Source: Buxus sempervirens (Eukaryota; Streptophyta; Magnoliopsida; Buxales; Buxaceae). Taken from it: DNA of 64,000 nt. Location of the stretch: contig OX387189.1 in assembly GCA_947561395.2 (NCBI GenBank), forward strand, positions 27,342,329-27,406,328, read 5' to 3'. A program made the translations under genes and the position numbers. The notes under the pieces were generated by a model that had not been told where the DNA came from, searched no databases, and saw nothing but the letters and a program-made list of their open reading frames with translations. Below, piece after piece: positions 1 through 13,179 of the stretch; position 1 is the stretch's first letter, and each line of letters begins with the position of its first letter.

Positions 1-748
1 AAGAGAAAATCAAAAGTTTTGTAACGTAAGGAAGTTGAAGTTGCTGATCGTCTCAACAGCTCTCTCTCCAAGCGTTTCTAACCGGTTTAACTTGGGAGAA
101 GGCCAAACGGATGAAAATCAAATCTGAGAATTGAGAAAGAGTGGAGAGTTTTGTTGGAGAAGAAAGAGGAAGTCGTCCATTGCTGTTGGAGCAAGAAAAC
201 ATCCAGTTCAGATTGGCTATTGGAGATTCTGGACGTGAGGATCATCCAAAGGAGTTGCTGTGTTGGTGAAGACGAAAACAAGAGGCAAGTAGCTCTTTTC
301 AAGTTTTCCCTGATTGCATGATTTGTGTTTACACGGATCCAGATTTGAAGAATCCAGAAAATTCCAGATTTATGTTCGTATGTTGACATTGATCTGTGAA
401 TCATCTTTGGCTTATTTAGATTAAATCAGAAATGGTGTATTTGTGTATTAGAAGAGATTTGTTGGGTTTAATTTAGTTCAGACATTTATAAATCTGAATT
501 GTCACAAGTTGGAAACAAGTTGAGTGAGGTAAAAAAAAATAAGTTGAGCGATTGATCTGGAGGCTTATAAATCTTGATTAGAATAACTCTACGGGTGTTC
601 AGATGTAATACTTGAAGGTTGTGTAAGGTATTAAAGGTGTTTAAGATGAAGGAATTCAGTTTTGGGTGATGAGGAATTGGAGTGGCAAAGGAGTGCGGCT
701 ATATTTTTTTGTAAGAGTTGTGCCTGGCGCCAAGGTGTGCTGAGTGCG

Positions 749-770
749 GCTGACCTCTTGGGAGGTCAGC
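749..770. repeat. Perfect short palindrome in family B LTR
   Basis: Arms GCTGACCTC and GAGGTCAGC are separated by four bases. It lies between two CTGGCGCCAAGG copies (about 724 and 799), so this is a small cassette of direct and inverted repeats. Other family B LTRs carry different GAGCG/CTCGAG-rich repeats in the comparable part (3200-3370, 16780-16830, 30155-30300). Confidence 0.7.
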
Positions 771-2039
771 ACTAGTTATTTCATTTGGGCGGGCTAACCT
801 GGCGCCAAGGGCTGCTAACATGCTGAGGTCAGCGCACAGTTCAATTTCTTTAGCAAAGTGCAGCAGAATTTTTACTTACATATAACTATAGTTATAGTTT
901 CCTAAACTTGTTCAAATAAGATTATTTAAGGTCAAATCAACATCTAAAATTATTAGATTCTTATGGAGGTTAAATTAAGAATACAGATTAGGAGATTTGT
1001 GATGAAGCAAGATACCAAAGGTATGATGAAAATTTTCTGCAGCATAGTGGGAAGACTCTTTAAAGCTATTTTTTTGTGTCAAGCTTATCTAATTACTTCA
1101 CATGAGTTATTCAAGAATTAAATGGGAGTTTCAGAACTGTTAGTAACCTATAGAAACTCTTTTTGACAATAAGGATGAGAGATTAAGTGGTCTTAGACTT
1201 AGTAAAGTATTAACAAAAATCTGAATTTTAAAGCTAAGATAAATGTTCTATGGTACTGGATTTTTAAACTCATTGAATTAGCTAAAAATATGGCATGACC
1301 TGAATTATCCAAAGTATAAATTGAAGATCAAGAGCTGTAGTACCCTGCAAGAATTAGGTTGACATTAAAGAATAAGGATAAATAGTTATTGAGAATAATT
1401 AGTAGAAGTTTAGAAAATCTGATTTTTTCAGCTCTCAGAAATTTGGTTAATTGGAGAAATTCTTGACCTGATTTTAATATTATTGAAATTTCTGTTTTAT
1501 GTTGTGTCTTGAATAGTAATTGATAATGTTTTCTTTGAAAGATTGCTGGATTTCATTTTTGGTTAAAGGGTAAAGTATTTTCACTGTTGGTACCTGTTGC
1601 TATAATATTTTATTGTGGGATGGCTTTAGTGATTAATTGAAACCGGATTTGATATGGTTAACTATAAATGACCTCACATACTTTGAGCATTATTTGATTT
1701 GACATGAGTTTAGTTTTTAGCAAATCTGGACAGTTTTGGATAAAATGGATTTTGTGTTTAAATTGTTAAGGCACTTTCGTTTATTCTTGAGTTTTACTTG
1801 AGAAAGTATTTTGAAACTCCATGAGGGAGTAGTTTGGTCTGGAGAGGCCCATGTTATGCTTGATCGCACATGATTATATGTCATTTTATGCAACGGAATA
1901 CTTTTTGACTTTAATCGAATCATTTGTCTCATTGGTTGGTTAATTTAAAGCTATTTAGGGCTTAGCTCATTATGGATCCATAATCTAGCTTATAAGTGAA
2001 GTCTGTCTAATTTTTTTGGTTTAAGTCTAGCCTCCTTTC

Positions 2040-2190
2040 ATGCGTTTCCTTTATATAAAGAGGCCTTCCATGAGGGATGTGCTGCAGCAGCTCCGTTTCC
2101 ACCCCATGAGGGGGTGAGGTCAGTTTTTGACAGTGGTTCTCAGACTTGATATCCGTTTCCACCCTTGGAGAGGGTGAGGTCTTGTGATTT
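2040..2190 (+). repeat. Short minisatellite in family B LTR
   Basis: Two diverged copies of a CCGTTTCCACCC...GAGGGGGTGAGGTC unit (about 2092 and 2151), with a related CCATGAGGGA piece upstream. It occupies the same 3' third of the LTR in which other family B copies carry unrelated minisatellites. Confidence 0.5.
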
Positions 2191-4317
2191 CCACCAAGAG
2201 ATAATATATTGGAATCAGTTTACAGAGGTATCAGATTTGGTAGAGGTTTTCAAACTGGACTGTTTTGGAGCTAGAACTTAACCTTACAAAGTGGTCAAAT
2301 TTCACGAGTCCCACCTTACTTTGTGGTTTGATATTGTTTTGTCGGATTAGTCGGATTAATCGATTTATCGTGGTTAATCGTTGGGTATGTTTTTAATCGT
2401 GCATGTTTTAAAATTTAAATTAAATATATTTGAGCATGCACATGCTACTTGTTGAGATAGTTGTATCTCATTCTTTTTGTTTTGTTTTCAGATTTCAGAG
2501 AGGACGATACTGGCGGGTTTTATGCTTGGTTCAGGTGAATTGGGGATTTTAGCTGACTTCGTATATATATTATTGTTTAATTCATGTTTTCCTTCACTCT
2601 GATAGCGATCCTGTGTGGAAAGCTAACACCTCGGGATACGAGTTACGGTTTATTTCACGTAACCCGGATTCGGGGCATTACACCTAAATATGCATGAAGC
2701 AACTCACGTCCAAACCCAAAGAAACAGCCGCACGTTCCCATTCTTCCTCTTATTCTTCTTTGGTTCCTTGTGACTAAACAAAACCCTAAACAACTTGTTG
2801 AAGCCGTCTTAGGGAAGGAAGGAGGAGTATTTTCGTGCACAAAAACCTAGGTAAGATCAAACCAAGATGAAAGCTCTGTTTTGGAAAGTTTAGACTTGTT
2901 GTAGGGTTCCTAAAGTTATGGTTTTCTTAACCCAGAAGTGATTGAGGCTTGTTGAGATCGTTCGGTATTCTTAGAAGTGATCTTGTACAAAAATAAATTC
3001 GTGTTTAGTCGATATTCATGGTTATTCGGTGATTTGATGAGTTGTATTCGTTATTCATGATGTTTTACTTGTTAGAAATAATTCTAACATGTTTATAAAG
3101 TGTTTTAGAATGATTTAGAATGGATTTGATGCATTGGATATTGAGTTGTGGAATTTTTATTGAATTTCGTAAACTTGCGGATTTTTAACGTATTGGGCTG
3201 CCTGAGCAGTCGCTTGAGCGCCCTATGTAATTATTCAAAACCCAAGAGCAATTTTCCCAGATTGAACTATCGCCTGAACAGTCGCTCGAGCAATCCATCG
3301 AGCGACCAGCCCTGAAACGACCAAAGTTTTAGGGTGTTCGAGCACCCGACTGCCGCTTGAGCGCCCTATCTATCAGATTTTTGAAAAATTGTCTTTCAAC
3401 CTAGTTTTTCACTATGGAAGTGCTTTTATTCAATTTTAACCTATGTACCATCAAGTTTAGGGTGTTTGGGGATTGTTTATGTAGCACTTTGAAACCAGGT
3501 CCACCCGCGTAGGGTTTATACTGGCTCCCGAGCGCTAATTTAGGCCCAAAGTGCGATGCGATACCTTAAGAAACTAACCAAGGCAATTATAATTTAATCC
3601 TAAAATTTTCAAAAAAAAAAATTGCTATATAATGCCTGTAAATACAAGGTTAGGCTATGCCCCTGATACCTGATAATCACAGATATGAATATAAGAAATA
3701 TACATCTATTCAAAAACTAAACCAACGAATATACAGATCCACCAATATTGTTTACTAAGTTTCACACCCTCTCTCTCTCTCTCTTCATTTACAACATATA
3801 CAATATCCAAAAATTAAATCTACAACTATAAAAAAGTTTGCCTTCTATGGGTCTAGTTGGGATGATAGTAGTCGTCTGGCTTATATTCCAGATAACCCTC
3901 AAACTCTGTTCCACTACGCATCTCACCCGCAGGATCTGAAAACAAAACCGGTAAAACAAAACTCGTATGAGACTAATGTCTCTGTAAGTAGCACCATGCA
4001 TATTATAAATAGTTTATGCAATTTCAGATAATAATATCATGCTCGAATACAATATGATCAAATCCCATCAATTTCGTGCTGAAAACAATTCAAACATAAA
4101 GAAGCAATTTATTTGCAATTAAACCAAAATTTCACTATTCAGGATTATACTAATAAACAAATAAAAATCAGGTTAATCCAAATTACAAGATCCGCATAAA
4201 ATCTATGTAAACCGAGATAGTCACCCTCTACCCTCTAACCAAGATTCAAGGTCTAGCGGAGTGCTTCTCTACGCTGCTTGATAAATCAAAGCCAAGCGTA
4301 GTGCCCCTCTATGTAGC

Positions 4318-6122
4318 TGTAGACACCCCAAATTGCACTACAAAATGAGAAAATGATGAAAACATTAATGGGAATTTAAAACAGGCCAAAATTGCATAAA
4401 AATCAATAATTCAAGCTTTGACCGTATTGTCACTACGGGCTAAGCATGCCCGAATTTTGAATACGGGCACGCAGCGCCCGTAGTAAATATACGGACATCG
4501 TTGGACCGTAAATCATTTACGGGCACTTTAGACTCGTGCGAGTTTTATTCTTCTCTCGATTTCTGAGCCTTATCTTTAGTCCAATATCTCTTTAAATGAG
4601 TGAATTATATATTTTATTCGTGCGAAATATCTTTATGGATAAAGGGTGGGCATGATCTTGTGTTTAACTCAAACTGAAACTCTATCTTGCCAAACCTTGG
4701 ACCAACCATACCCCTGTGTTTGCCTATAAATAGAGGGCCTTTCCTCAAGCAAAGGGCCACGAAAATTTGAAGTCCAAGGAGCTCCAAGAGAAGAGAGGAA
4801 TCCCTGCTGCTTTGCCTGCTCAATCCAGGTAAGTCTCTTTTCCCCTTTTATTTTCTGTCTTCAATTCTAGAAGTAATAAGATCTTCTCTATTGTTGTAGA
4901 ATAAGGCCATCTTTTATCTTATATTCCTAAACTTGTCTCTAAGTACCTCAAGAGTCTTTCTAGCCGTAAAACGTGAAGAGAGAGCTAGGGGAAAGGGGAA
5001 CAGGTGGATCCCTAGAATAGAACCCCATATCTGATTTTCTCCTTTTTTTTAGAATAAGGCATTTGATTGTGTTTGTATCACCAAACCTATCTCTAAGTAC
5101 CTCAAGAATCCTCTCTAGCCGTAAAACGTGAAGAGAGAGCTAGGGGAAAAGAGAACAGATGGATCCGTAGGGTAGACCCTCATGTGCTCTAATTTGTGAG
5201 ATGTGGCTGATTTGATATCCTGATCATGTTTTAAAGATTTTATTTTATATCTGGATGAATCATATGATGTCTATGATGTTTATAGCATGAGATCCGCTCT
5301 TTTTGCTAAAATTTGGATTTTCTCCACTTTTGCACCTACAGCACTGTTTCCGTGATTTTTGTGGTTTTAGGCTAAGATCCTGGATCTATCATGATCAATA
5401 TGATAGATCTGAATCCAGAAGCCTGAAAGTAACTTCTAGGGTTTCATGATGTGGTTTTTGAGTCCTTTTTCATCTTTGAGAGAAGACCCTACGGTCTGAG
5501 TTCTCCCCTTTTGATGTTCTTCATCAACGTGGGTGTTTTTGGTTTTGATTTCTTGATTTAATGTGAAATTTGGGCTATATCTATGTTCTGGACTATTCAA
5601 GTTCAATTTTGAAATATTTTATAAAAATCATATTTTTCTAGATTTCTAGAATTTAACTTGAAGCCAGATTTTGGATTTTTCACTTTAGATTGGCTTTACT
5701 GGATTTTATCTCAATTTTGTTTTAATCATGAAACCCTAGGAATGGTATGATCATATTTGAAAGTTCTGGATCAATCAGGATTTTCATATGAAAAAACCAT
5801 ACACTTTTGTTTTCTTTGTGATTTTTCGTGATTTTTGTAGCAAGCCCTTTTTCCTTTATTTTAAACATGAACAATACCTGGCAACCACCTTGTGTAGATG
5901 AATAGGGGTGCCTAACACCTTCCCCTGTTCATAACCTAATCCCCTTACCCATCTCTGGTTGTTTTTTTTAGAGGGTTATGTTTAACCTAAATTTGCCTTT
6001 TGTGCTTATTTGATATTTTGGTGTCCATTCACACCTAAATTGAATGGTGGCGACTCTGTGTTTTTTTTAACCAATTCTGCATGATGATTGAGGAAGTCAT
6101 TAGATTGATTTTCCATGTCTCA
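4318..6122 (+). mobile_element. Solo family A LTR (Tat/Ogre-type)
   Basis: It starts TGTAGACACCCCAAATTGCA and ends TTTTCCATGTCTCA, like the LTRs at 35748, 41704 (minus) and 62502. A TAGC duplication flanks it (4314-4317 and 6123-6126). The TATA box TATAAATAG is at 4725-4733 and a splice donor CCAGGTAAGTCTC near 4827. Two roughly 150-bp tandem units containing AGCCGTAAAACGTGAAGAG lie at about 4915-5170. At 1.8 kb it is shorter than the 2.9-kb copies, so it is a related subfamily or an older copy. It interrupts a tandem repeat of the surrounding family B LTR. Confidence 0.75.
4435..4522. promoter_or_regulatory. Palindrome cluster upstream of LTR TATA box
   Basis: At 4506-4522 arms CCGTAAAT and ATTTACGG surround a single C. 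At 4447-4469 TGCCCG and CGGGCA are inverted around 11 bases, and a third pair, ACGGGC with GCGCCCGT, follows. The cluster lies 200-290 bp before the TATA box at 4725. Palindromes occupy the comparable place in the other family A and C LTRs of the window. Confidence 0.65.
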
Positions 6123-6329
6123 TAGCAGCCTAACGAATCCAGGTCACCGGAGTGCCTCTCTACACTGCCCAATGAAGTAAGGCTAAGTGGAGTGCCCCTC
6201 AACGCTGCCTATTCATACCCAGTGGAATTCCCTTCCACTTCCCAAATCATACGAAGAAACAATTCTATACAACAACACAAATTTCCAGATAAACTCATAA
6301 AACCAACCATCGTTAAACAATTTCACAGT

Positions 6330-6600
6330 TCTAAGCTTATGGGGTGAATTTAGGTTCATGATCCACAATGCCTCAAAGCACGTGGTGAACTTAGGTCACG
6401 ATCCCCATAACTCATATTTGTGGTGGATGGTTCACGATCCCCCACTATGGTGAACAACAGTTCATGATCCCCAACCGAGGTGAACAACAATCCACGATCC
6501 ACAAATATTCATGTTTGTGGTGGATGCAGATTCACAAACCCCCGCTAGGGTGAACAACAGTTCACGATCCCCAACCGAAGTGAACCGCAATCCCAGTCCA
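6330..6600 (-). repeat. Minisatellite in family B LTR
   Basis: At least six diverged copies of a roughly 32-45-bp unit with the motif GTTCACGATCCCC(A/C)ACCGAGGTGAAC. It lies inside the minus-strand solo LTR, at the position where other family B LTRs carry unrelated tandem repeats. Confidence 0.65.
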
Positions 6601-8559
6601 CAGAACATCCAACCATAGGCCCTTAGCCCTTTTTAAACTAACAGGAAGCCTCAACTTAAATTTCGATTACATAAATCAAAACATGTTACCAAACCCAATC
6701 ATTAACGAATAAAGGTAAAGAATAATTTTATAAACCAATTTTTAACACAAGTTTGAATTAAACCAATTTTGTGCTTGAAAAATACCAACACAAAATATCC
6801 ACAGTTGGTTTGCAGTTGCAGTTTACTTTGCAGATCTGATCCTAACTAGTTAATTAAATGCTAAACCTGATCTAATAGATAAGGAATTGATATATGTGTC
6901 ATATATCATTGGAAAGGTCTATGAGTCTAGTTCACAACGCAACAAACGGTTTGTAATTCGGAGTTTTCTACAGGAAGTTATAGCTGTTTTACTACAGGTG
7001 GTTAAAACAGCTGCGAAAACCCAACTCGTTGATGGCTTCACTTTGATGATTTTTAATTTCCTAATTTGGGCTCCAAGTCACCTACCACCACTCATATTCA
7101 ACTACAAACACCCTAAACTAAATTTTAGACTACTAATATGAATTTTAACCCAAAGATTCCAAGCCCTCGCAAACCACCGAAATTTTAGACTACTAACCTC
7201 ATCTTAAGTTTCTCTAACAGAAAATAGCATAGACCAATTTCATTTTCTCAGCCTCATTTCCAAACCTAAAATCAGTATTTTTCTTATCCAAATCAAACCT
7301 AAAATAGAAATTCCCGTCACAAACAAAAAAAAAACATATTCGTACCAAGAATTCCTTCACATTCTGTCTACACCCATCAAGATTCAACTCAAAGACATCA
7401 TACGATCTACAGCACTCTAATCCAACCCAATCACTGCATATTCCTAATTAGATTACCACAACATGATCGCTAACAGATTCTACACTAATTGCCCAAACAC
7501 AAGCATGTTTCATTATCCACAACATTCAACAAGGTTAGTCACAAGATTCTTTGGCAAATTAGTTTCTTAAAACAATATACTAACCAAACATCAATTTGCA
7601 GCAACAGAAACAGAAACAACAGTAACCCAATAGGAATCGATCAAACAAAAATAGAAACAGAAATCAACAGAAACCCAACAGTAATCACTCAAAACAAACG
7701 AGAATCGATTGAACGAAGAAAACTATGCTACTTACCTAAATCACACAGCCCAATCGCCCAGAACATAACAGAACCCTTTCTCTTTTCTCCCTCTCTTCTT
7801 CTTCAGCTGAACGTCCACTCCCTTTCTCCTTCTTCTTTCTCCTTTCATATTCTCCTTCTCCTCCACGTTTCCCTCTCCTCTCTTTTCTTCCTCTCCTTTC
7901 TCCTCCACGTTTCCTTCTCCTTCCTGCGATTTTTTTCCTTCTCTGCGTTTTTCCTTTTTCTCAAACCCTTGACGCCCTCTCTTAAACCTTGACGAGTTGG
8001 ATGAAAGAACCTACGGGTTCTTTCTTCCCATATATTTTCTTTAAAAACTTGAACGAGTTCAATAAAATGAACCGACCAACAATCCAACCGAATAAACTTA
8101 ACCATTTAAATTTAACCTATTAAACCAATAACCCCTAAACCACTTTAATAAGCTAAACTCAAATGGGGTTTTTTTTTCTCACGTAAATAATCCAACTAAA
8201 CTGAACCAAAATTCCAGGGTTTTACAGTTTACACTGGCAGAAGTTTAAAATCCAATTTTATAAAGATTTTGGATAGATATTTCCAAAGAGGCACTTTTAC
8301 TTGATACCGTTGTTCCAAACGATTATATTCTTAAGTAAACTTGATTCTAAGAGTTCCTACACCTGTAATTGGTCCATCTGGACATGTTTTGAGTTCCGAA
8401 TAATTTTACATATACCTGGATTATTTTGCCCATTGAAACCAGGATCTTAAGGCATGTATTTGACTCCACTGATGTGGGTTTTTGGGTCACAGTTATGACA
8501 AGGCAGGCACTTAGTTTATTATTTCCGCAGGGCGGATTTGGTCATTGGTATTTGTTTAT

Positions 8560-8790
8560 CCTCAGTCCATGTACTCGGTGGGATACTTCATCAATCCATG
8601 TACTCGGTGGGAAGTTGGTTACTTTTGGTTATCCTCAGTCCGTGTACTCGGCGGGATACTTCCTCAATCCGTATTCTCGGTGGGAAGTATGTTATTGGTA
8701 TTTACTTCCTCAATCCGTATACTCGGTGGGAAGATGGTTATTTGGTGGCTGTTGCCTTTTATCCTCAGTCCGTGTACTTGGCGGGATACT
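8560..8790 (+). repeat. Minisatellite in family B LTR
   Basis: About seven copies of a roughly 30-bp unit with core CC(A/G)TGTACTCGG(T/C)GGGA followed by TACTTC or AGTTGG. It ends about 550 bp before the LTR terminus at 9336. Open frames across it are products of the repeat. Confidence 0.75.
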
Positions 8791-9336
8791 TCACTATGAT
8801 TGTGATTATATTTCACAGTGTTTGAGTTTATCATGTTTAGTCTGATTAAATGCTGCATATTTTTTATTGTTGTCAACTATTTGCATGACTACTTACTGAG
8901 ATGTTGTTTCTCACATTATCGTTTTATCGGTTTTGTTTTCAGATATTCTTGGTGAGGACGTTTTGGGGAATAGATACTTCGGGGGATTATACTGAGTACC
9001 AGGATGAAGATTACTTTATTCCTGTATAGGTTTAGGGATTTACATTAATAAAGTTGACTTGGTATTGGAAGAATTGTTCAGATTACTTTTATTTAGATGA
9101 CATGAGTGATGTACGTTTTTATTATAGTTAACCCTTTCCAGACTTAGTTGAGGAATTGGTATTGGATGTTTCCTTTTGTATCCCGCGCTTCTTGAAAGAA
9201 AATTTATCTATCATGTCCGCACTCTGATTATATTATATGAAATTGTTTAAGTCTGGATTAGTTATTTTGGGCTATTACCCTAACGTTCTAGGTTCGGGTT
9301 TATGTTCTTAAATAAACCTAGATCCAAGGCGTTACA

Positions 9337-11757
9337 CTTAGAGCTTTGCATTTAAGTCTATAACAAAAAGGCTTTCTATAATGGAATTTGAGAAGCTTGA
9401 TAGTTATACTACACTTTTGAATTAGACTGACATCATGAACCATCCCCATGCTTTTCTTTCCATAGGTAATTACCTTTTTCAAATAGGTAAGTCTTGCTTT
9501 GTAATGTGGACGAAAATGAGCAACAGTTGATATCATACAAATTAAATGAGAAATTAGTTATGGCTATTAGGTTGATAGCCTTGGTTGCTGAATGAGAAAT
9601 TTTTTTCAAGCATGCATGTGGGCCACTTTCATTATTTTGTATAGATGGAACTTTGTCTACTTGACTGGTGACTACACAAATTAGGGAAATTAAAACAAAT
9701 TCTACAACCATCTCTTCACTTAGCTTCTTTTGTATACATAGTTAATTAATGTTCAATTATTTCAAAATTAGTTAAACTAAATCATTCATCATGTTGACAT
9801 TATGCAGAGGAGGATGAATATTAAGGCTTCTGCTTTATCACTCTCAGAATATGTGATGTGTTGCAAGAGGAAGAGTATCCATCAACCATTCTTTTTATTC
9901 AACAAGTAGCACAAGGACAATGACACAATTTTCCAATGGTGCATGAGACAGTAAGTTCCAAGGCCTTTCTTTAAAAGCCTTTGGAATAGCTTTAATGGGG
10001 GAAGGAGTACCTTTTTTTTTTTATATTTCTTGTTTTCCTAAGTTCTTGCATGACCCTTACTGAATTTTGTTTTCATTCTCAGTACTCCTGTTGAATCTGT
10101 GATTCTTATCTTCTTTATTAGCAGCTATATACTTAGTTTTCCTTTAATTAATTTCTTTCTTTGTCGTTACGTACTCTAGTGATTATATATTTTAGAATAA
10201 TTATATGAGCAATTCTAAGGAAAACAAAATCCATAGGTTGAAGAGTTTAGCTGAAGTTCTGCTGTGAGTTACATGTGGATAAGATTAATGCATGGTGGTT
10301 AATTTTTTTTTTCCAATATTGTTCCTAACAAGTTACTACAAGTTGATAACTCCATTGTATCATCATAATTGAAACAGCCGTATCATGGTGACAGAATGAT
10401 ATAGAAGCAAAATTATATAATGAAATTGGAGCTAATAACGTCACGTGAGAAGTGTAATATATTTCAACTAAAACTTAAATATAATATTTTGCTTCATGAT
10501 TACGCAATTTATGTTTATATACATATTATTTATACCATACGCATGGAATGAGCATATCCATAGACTTCTAGGACTTATTTAGATTGTCTAAATCACTAAT
10601 ATAATTCTTGCAACGTCATTTTTAAAACGATATAAAAAAAATAGAGATTTATTTGAAAGCAAGAATATGTTTTTTAAATGATATAGAAATATCAAGGATT
10701 TATTTGAAGCAAGAATTTAATTGTCCAAAAACCATTAAAATATATAAAATTCCTCCGCACAATGAATAAATAATGTAGACTTTCCATGTCATGCCACTTT
10801 TGGAAAAAGAAATCACACTTGGGAGTCATACATAAGGTGTCAACCCACACAAATCTAATTAAGTAGCGGGGACTCTATAGAATTTAAAATTATCTAACTA
10901 AAAAATCAATGATCAATCAAAGTCTCCAGAAAAAACCTTAGATTTTTGAAAGAAAGGCTTGCTTCATTGGGTCCCACAATAATAATATGAGCAATTAGTA
11001 GAGACTAAGAGAATCTATGTATTATATGTATTGGAATGATATGAAATCATCTGTCTCTTTTCCCTAAATTGATCCCTGATGTGACTGTTAGATGCTGTCA
11101 TATGAAACATCTCAGGGCCAATTTTTTTTCATTGTTTTAAATGTTTTCAAGTGGGGCTCACACGACAAAATACTGGTCATGAGATGCTCCACATGACAGT
11201 ATCTCATGATCGCACCAGGGACCAATTCAGGGAAAGGCAACAGATGATTTCATCCCATATTATATATAGCAAAAGGTCTTTTCCACATGATTCACGCAAG
11301 AGCTCTAAACCCCAGACGCTGCATCCTCGTGACTCCATATCATCTTTGAAATGGCTGCCTATTTGGACGATACAGACAAAAGACAAAAACTCACAAAGCC
11401 TACCCACTGTAAACTAGTATGGCCGTAAGTCTTCCAAAATGTAGACCAATCAAGGGATGGAACATTAAACGAATATGTGCTGGCGATCAGTCTTCCATTT
11501 ACAAAATGCTTACTCCACATGGGCGTCTAAACGGACCTTTGCCGTAGGCGATACATTCACTGAGCAAAACGCAAGGAGTTAAACCTTTTATCTAATTGCA
11601 ATATGGGGACTGGAAATTTGATTTGGTGGGTTTCTTTTCCTTTGTATTGCAATGTTCAACTTCAATGCCGGAGTTCATGATGCAGCCAAAGTGACGAACA
11701 CAGTTTTGATATGTTGGTACACGTCACATTCTTTCACGTTTTTTTTTTCTGCATTTT
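9337..11757. other. AT-rich intergenic DNA, no recognised gene
   Basis: I see no coding similarity, LTR end or RNA gene here. The small open frames are short and of ordinary composition. A short exon-like piece at 9808-9950 and a CATGAGAT...ATCTCATG inverted repeat at 11178-11208 are the only structured items, and both are weak. This may be the only non-retroelement DNA of any size in the window. Confidence 0.5.
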
Positions 11758-12114
11758 TTAAAGCTTTATGGAAACCCGAATGTCGAGATGTAGGTGTGGA
11801 GTGTATCTGTTGCAAAATTCTTCATGGGACTCTTTGGACCTATTATAATCCCTCCCTTGTGAAAAGGAAACCCATTTTTGGCAAAAGGAAACCTCTTCCT
11901 TTTGCCATGTATCTTCCTTATAACTTCTCCTAACGTCATCAATCCATGAGGAAAATTCGGTTGTAATTGTATACATCACACCCTCATTCACATATTTCTT
12001 AGATAAGGCATCTGCAATAACATTTTCTTTTACCCTTTTATACTCAATCGTGAAATCATATCCAAGCAACTTTGTAATCCATATTGGCATCTCTATTGTG
12101 TGGGTGTTCCAATA

Positions 12115-13179
12115 TGTTGTTCCAATAATTGAGAACTTGTTGATTTTTATGTGTACAAGTTATTGGCGAAAATTGTGTGGATCAACAACCAAACCAAGCA
12201 CAAACCAATAATATGCGCGCAGTAGAAACCCCAAATATTAAACCACAAATGTGCAGAAATCCAAAGGGGCCTATGGTTGTAACCGCAATAATTCAGATCT
12301 CTAAGAAAACCAATAAAATCAACGATTAAAGAAGAGATTTAAGAAGACTCGTCGTGACCGAGATGAGATTCAAAAATCCCTGTACTTGAAACCTTTAATG
12401 CCCCCGTTTTGATGATTTCCTCAGCGCATAGGACTTCTAGTGTTAGGTTCCCTAGCATTCAATGGTTCCAGATCTTGCCAATAAATCACATAAATAATAA
12501 CGACGACAGTGAACCTTCTTGACTGCACTCAAATCAGACTTAGATTGAAGAAAAAATGGAGAAGATGAAGTGAGTTAGGGTTTTTCCTCAGCCATTCTCT
12601 CAAAAATAGGGTTTCAGAAGAAGTCTGAAAGAAAACCCCTTCAAATGGTATGCAAATGGACGCACCTGATTGCCCGAAATAGACTCAAGACGGTCATATT
12701 ATCACGCATGATCACTCCAGCGGAGGTCTAGCTTGAGTCGCGTGGAGCGATCGTTCGAGCACTCCCTCTAGAACTGTCAAGCACAACTCTCAAATTGCAG
12801 AAAAAATAAATAAATAAAAAATTCAAATAGTGGCTAGCAGTAGAGATTGCTTGAGGCATCATTCAAGCGACCATGGGCTTCCTCAAGCACCCATCTTACT
12901 GTGATCAGGCATGAGATAAAAATCCTATTTCAAGCAAACTCTAACCAGAAATTTGAAAGAAAAACAAAATAAAATAAATAATAATGACAATAAATAATAC
13001 ACCATACATGACCCATCGGACGGAAGGCGGCAGCACTGCGTGCGCATGATTTAAAAGCACCCTGAACACATCTACAATAGTCTATAGGCCCATGCCTATG
13101 AGGGGTTTCATCTTATGGAATCACACAATCTCATATACTCTTAAAAATTCCAATAAGTTTCCAATGTGGGATTGGTGCA
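12115..13179 (-). mobile_element. Solo LTR of unassigned family
   Basis: On the minus strand it starts TGCACCAATCCCACATTGGA and ends TTATTGGAACAACA, a typical plant LTR pattern. The flanks CAATA (12110-12114) and AAATA (13180-13184) resemble a 5-bp target duplication with one difference. It lies between RNase H-like pieces of the surrounding gypsy fossil, which resume on both sides. GC-richer tracts with TTCGAGC and CAAGCGACC-like motifs occur at 12715-12900. No internal region is present. Confidence 0.65.

Larger units (their letters stand above)
1..2682 (+). mobile_element. Family B gypsy-type LTR, 3' part, running off the left edge
   Basis: The segment ends in CCCGGATTCGGGGCATTACA, matching the 3' ends of the other family B LTRs here (GGGGCGTTACA at 18547 and its mirror TGTAACGCCCC at 28164). 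Near the end it has the signature of these LTRs: an ACTTGTTGAGAT block, then TTGTTTTCAG and a GAGGACG box about 180 bases before the terminus. The first 300 bases read like an LTR leader. The start lies outside the window, so its upstream target duplication cannot be seen; the downstream one would be CCTAA. It appears to sit inside the older LTR that resumes at 2683. Assignment to Tekay/Del-like chromoviruses is inference from the termini only. Confidence 0.7.
3480..8226 (-). mobile_element. Solo family B LTR, minus strand, with nested family A LTR
   Basis: It begins TGTAGCACTTTG and ends GGGTTTTACA on the + strand, with a perfect 5-bp target duplication GTTTA at 3475-3479 and 8227-8231. Subtracting the nested LTR (4318-6122) leaves about 2.94 kb, close to the other family B solo LTRs (2.98 and 3.10 kb). 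It has no internal coding region, so it is probably the product of LTR-LTR recombination. On the minus strand the CT-rich stretch 7740-7990 lies in its leader. Repeats with the motif GGAGTGCCCCTC (4225-4317 and 6140-6210) and a second array (6330-6600) lie toward its 3' end. Confidence 0.8.
2683..9336 (+). mobile_element. Older family B LTR, split by a nested insertion
   Basis: Two pieces, 2683-3479 and 8232-9336, appear to belong to one + strand LTR. The second piece ends in GGCGTTACA and has the 3' signature (TACTTACTGAGATG, TTTTGTTTTCAG, GAGGACG near 8955). The first has a leader-like stretch with a possible donor CCTAGGTAAGA near 2850. The pieces are parted by the minus-strand LTR 3480-8226, whose GTTTA target duplication brackets it exactly. 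The 5' end is hidden by the LTR at the left edge. No internal retroelement region is attached, so it is a solo or partial LTR. Confidence 0.6.

Noticed and set aside
7489-7992. Open frame of 167 codons with Ser/Phe/Leu-rich tail
   Set aside because: It is produced by the CT-rich leader of the minus-strand family B LTR. No domain, and low complexity.
9808-9950. Exon-like piece with an AG before it, a GTAAGT after it, and an open frame MNIKASALSLSEYVMCCKRK
   Set aside because: The frame closes within it, no partner exon is seen on either side and I recognise no domain.
11178-11208. CATGAGAT...ATCTCATG inverted repeat
   Set aside because: Short, single, and without flanking duplication or a promoter context.
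11151-11417. Small overlapping frames on both strands
   Set aside because: Under 90 codons, no family resemblance, and no splice or start context.
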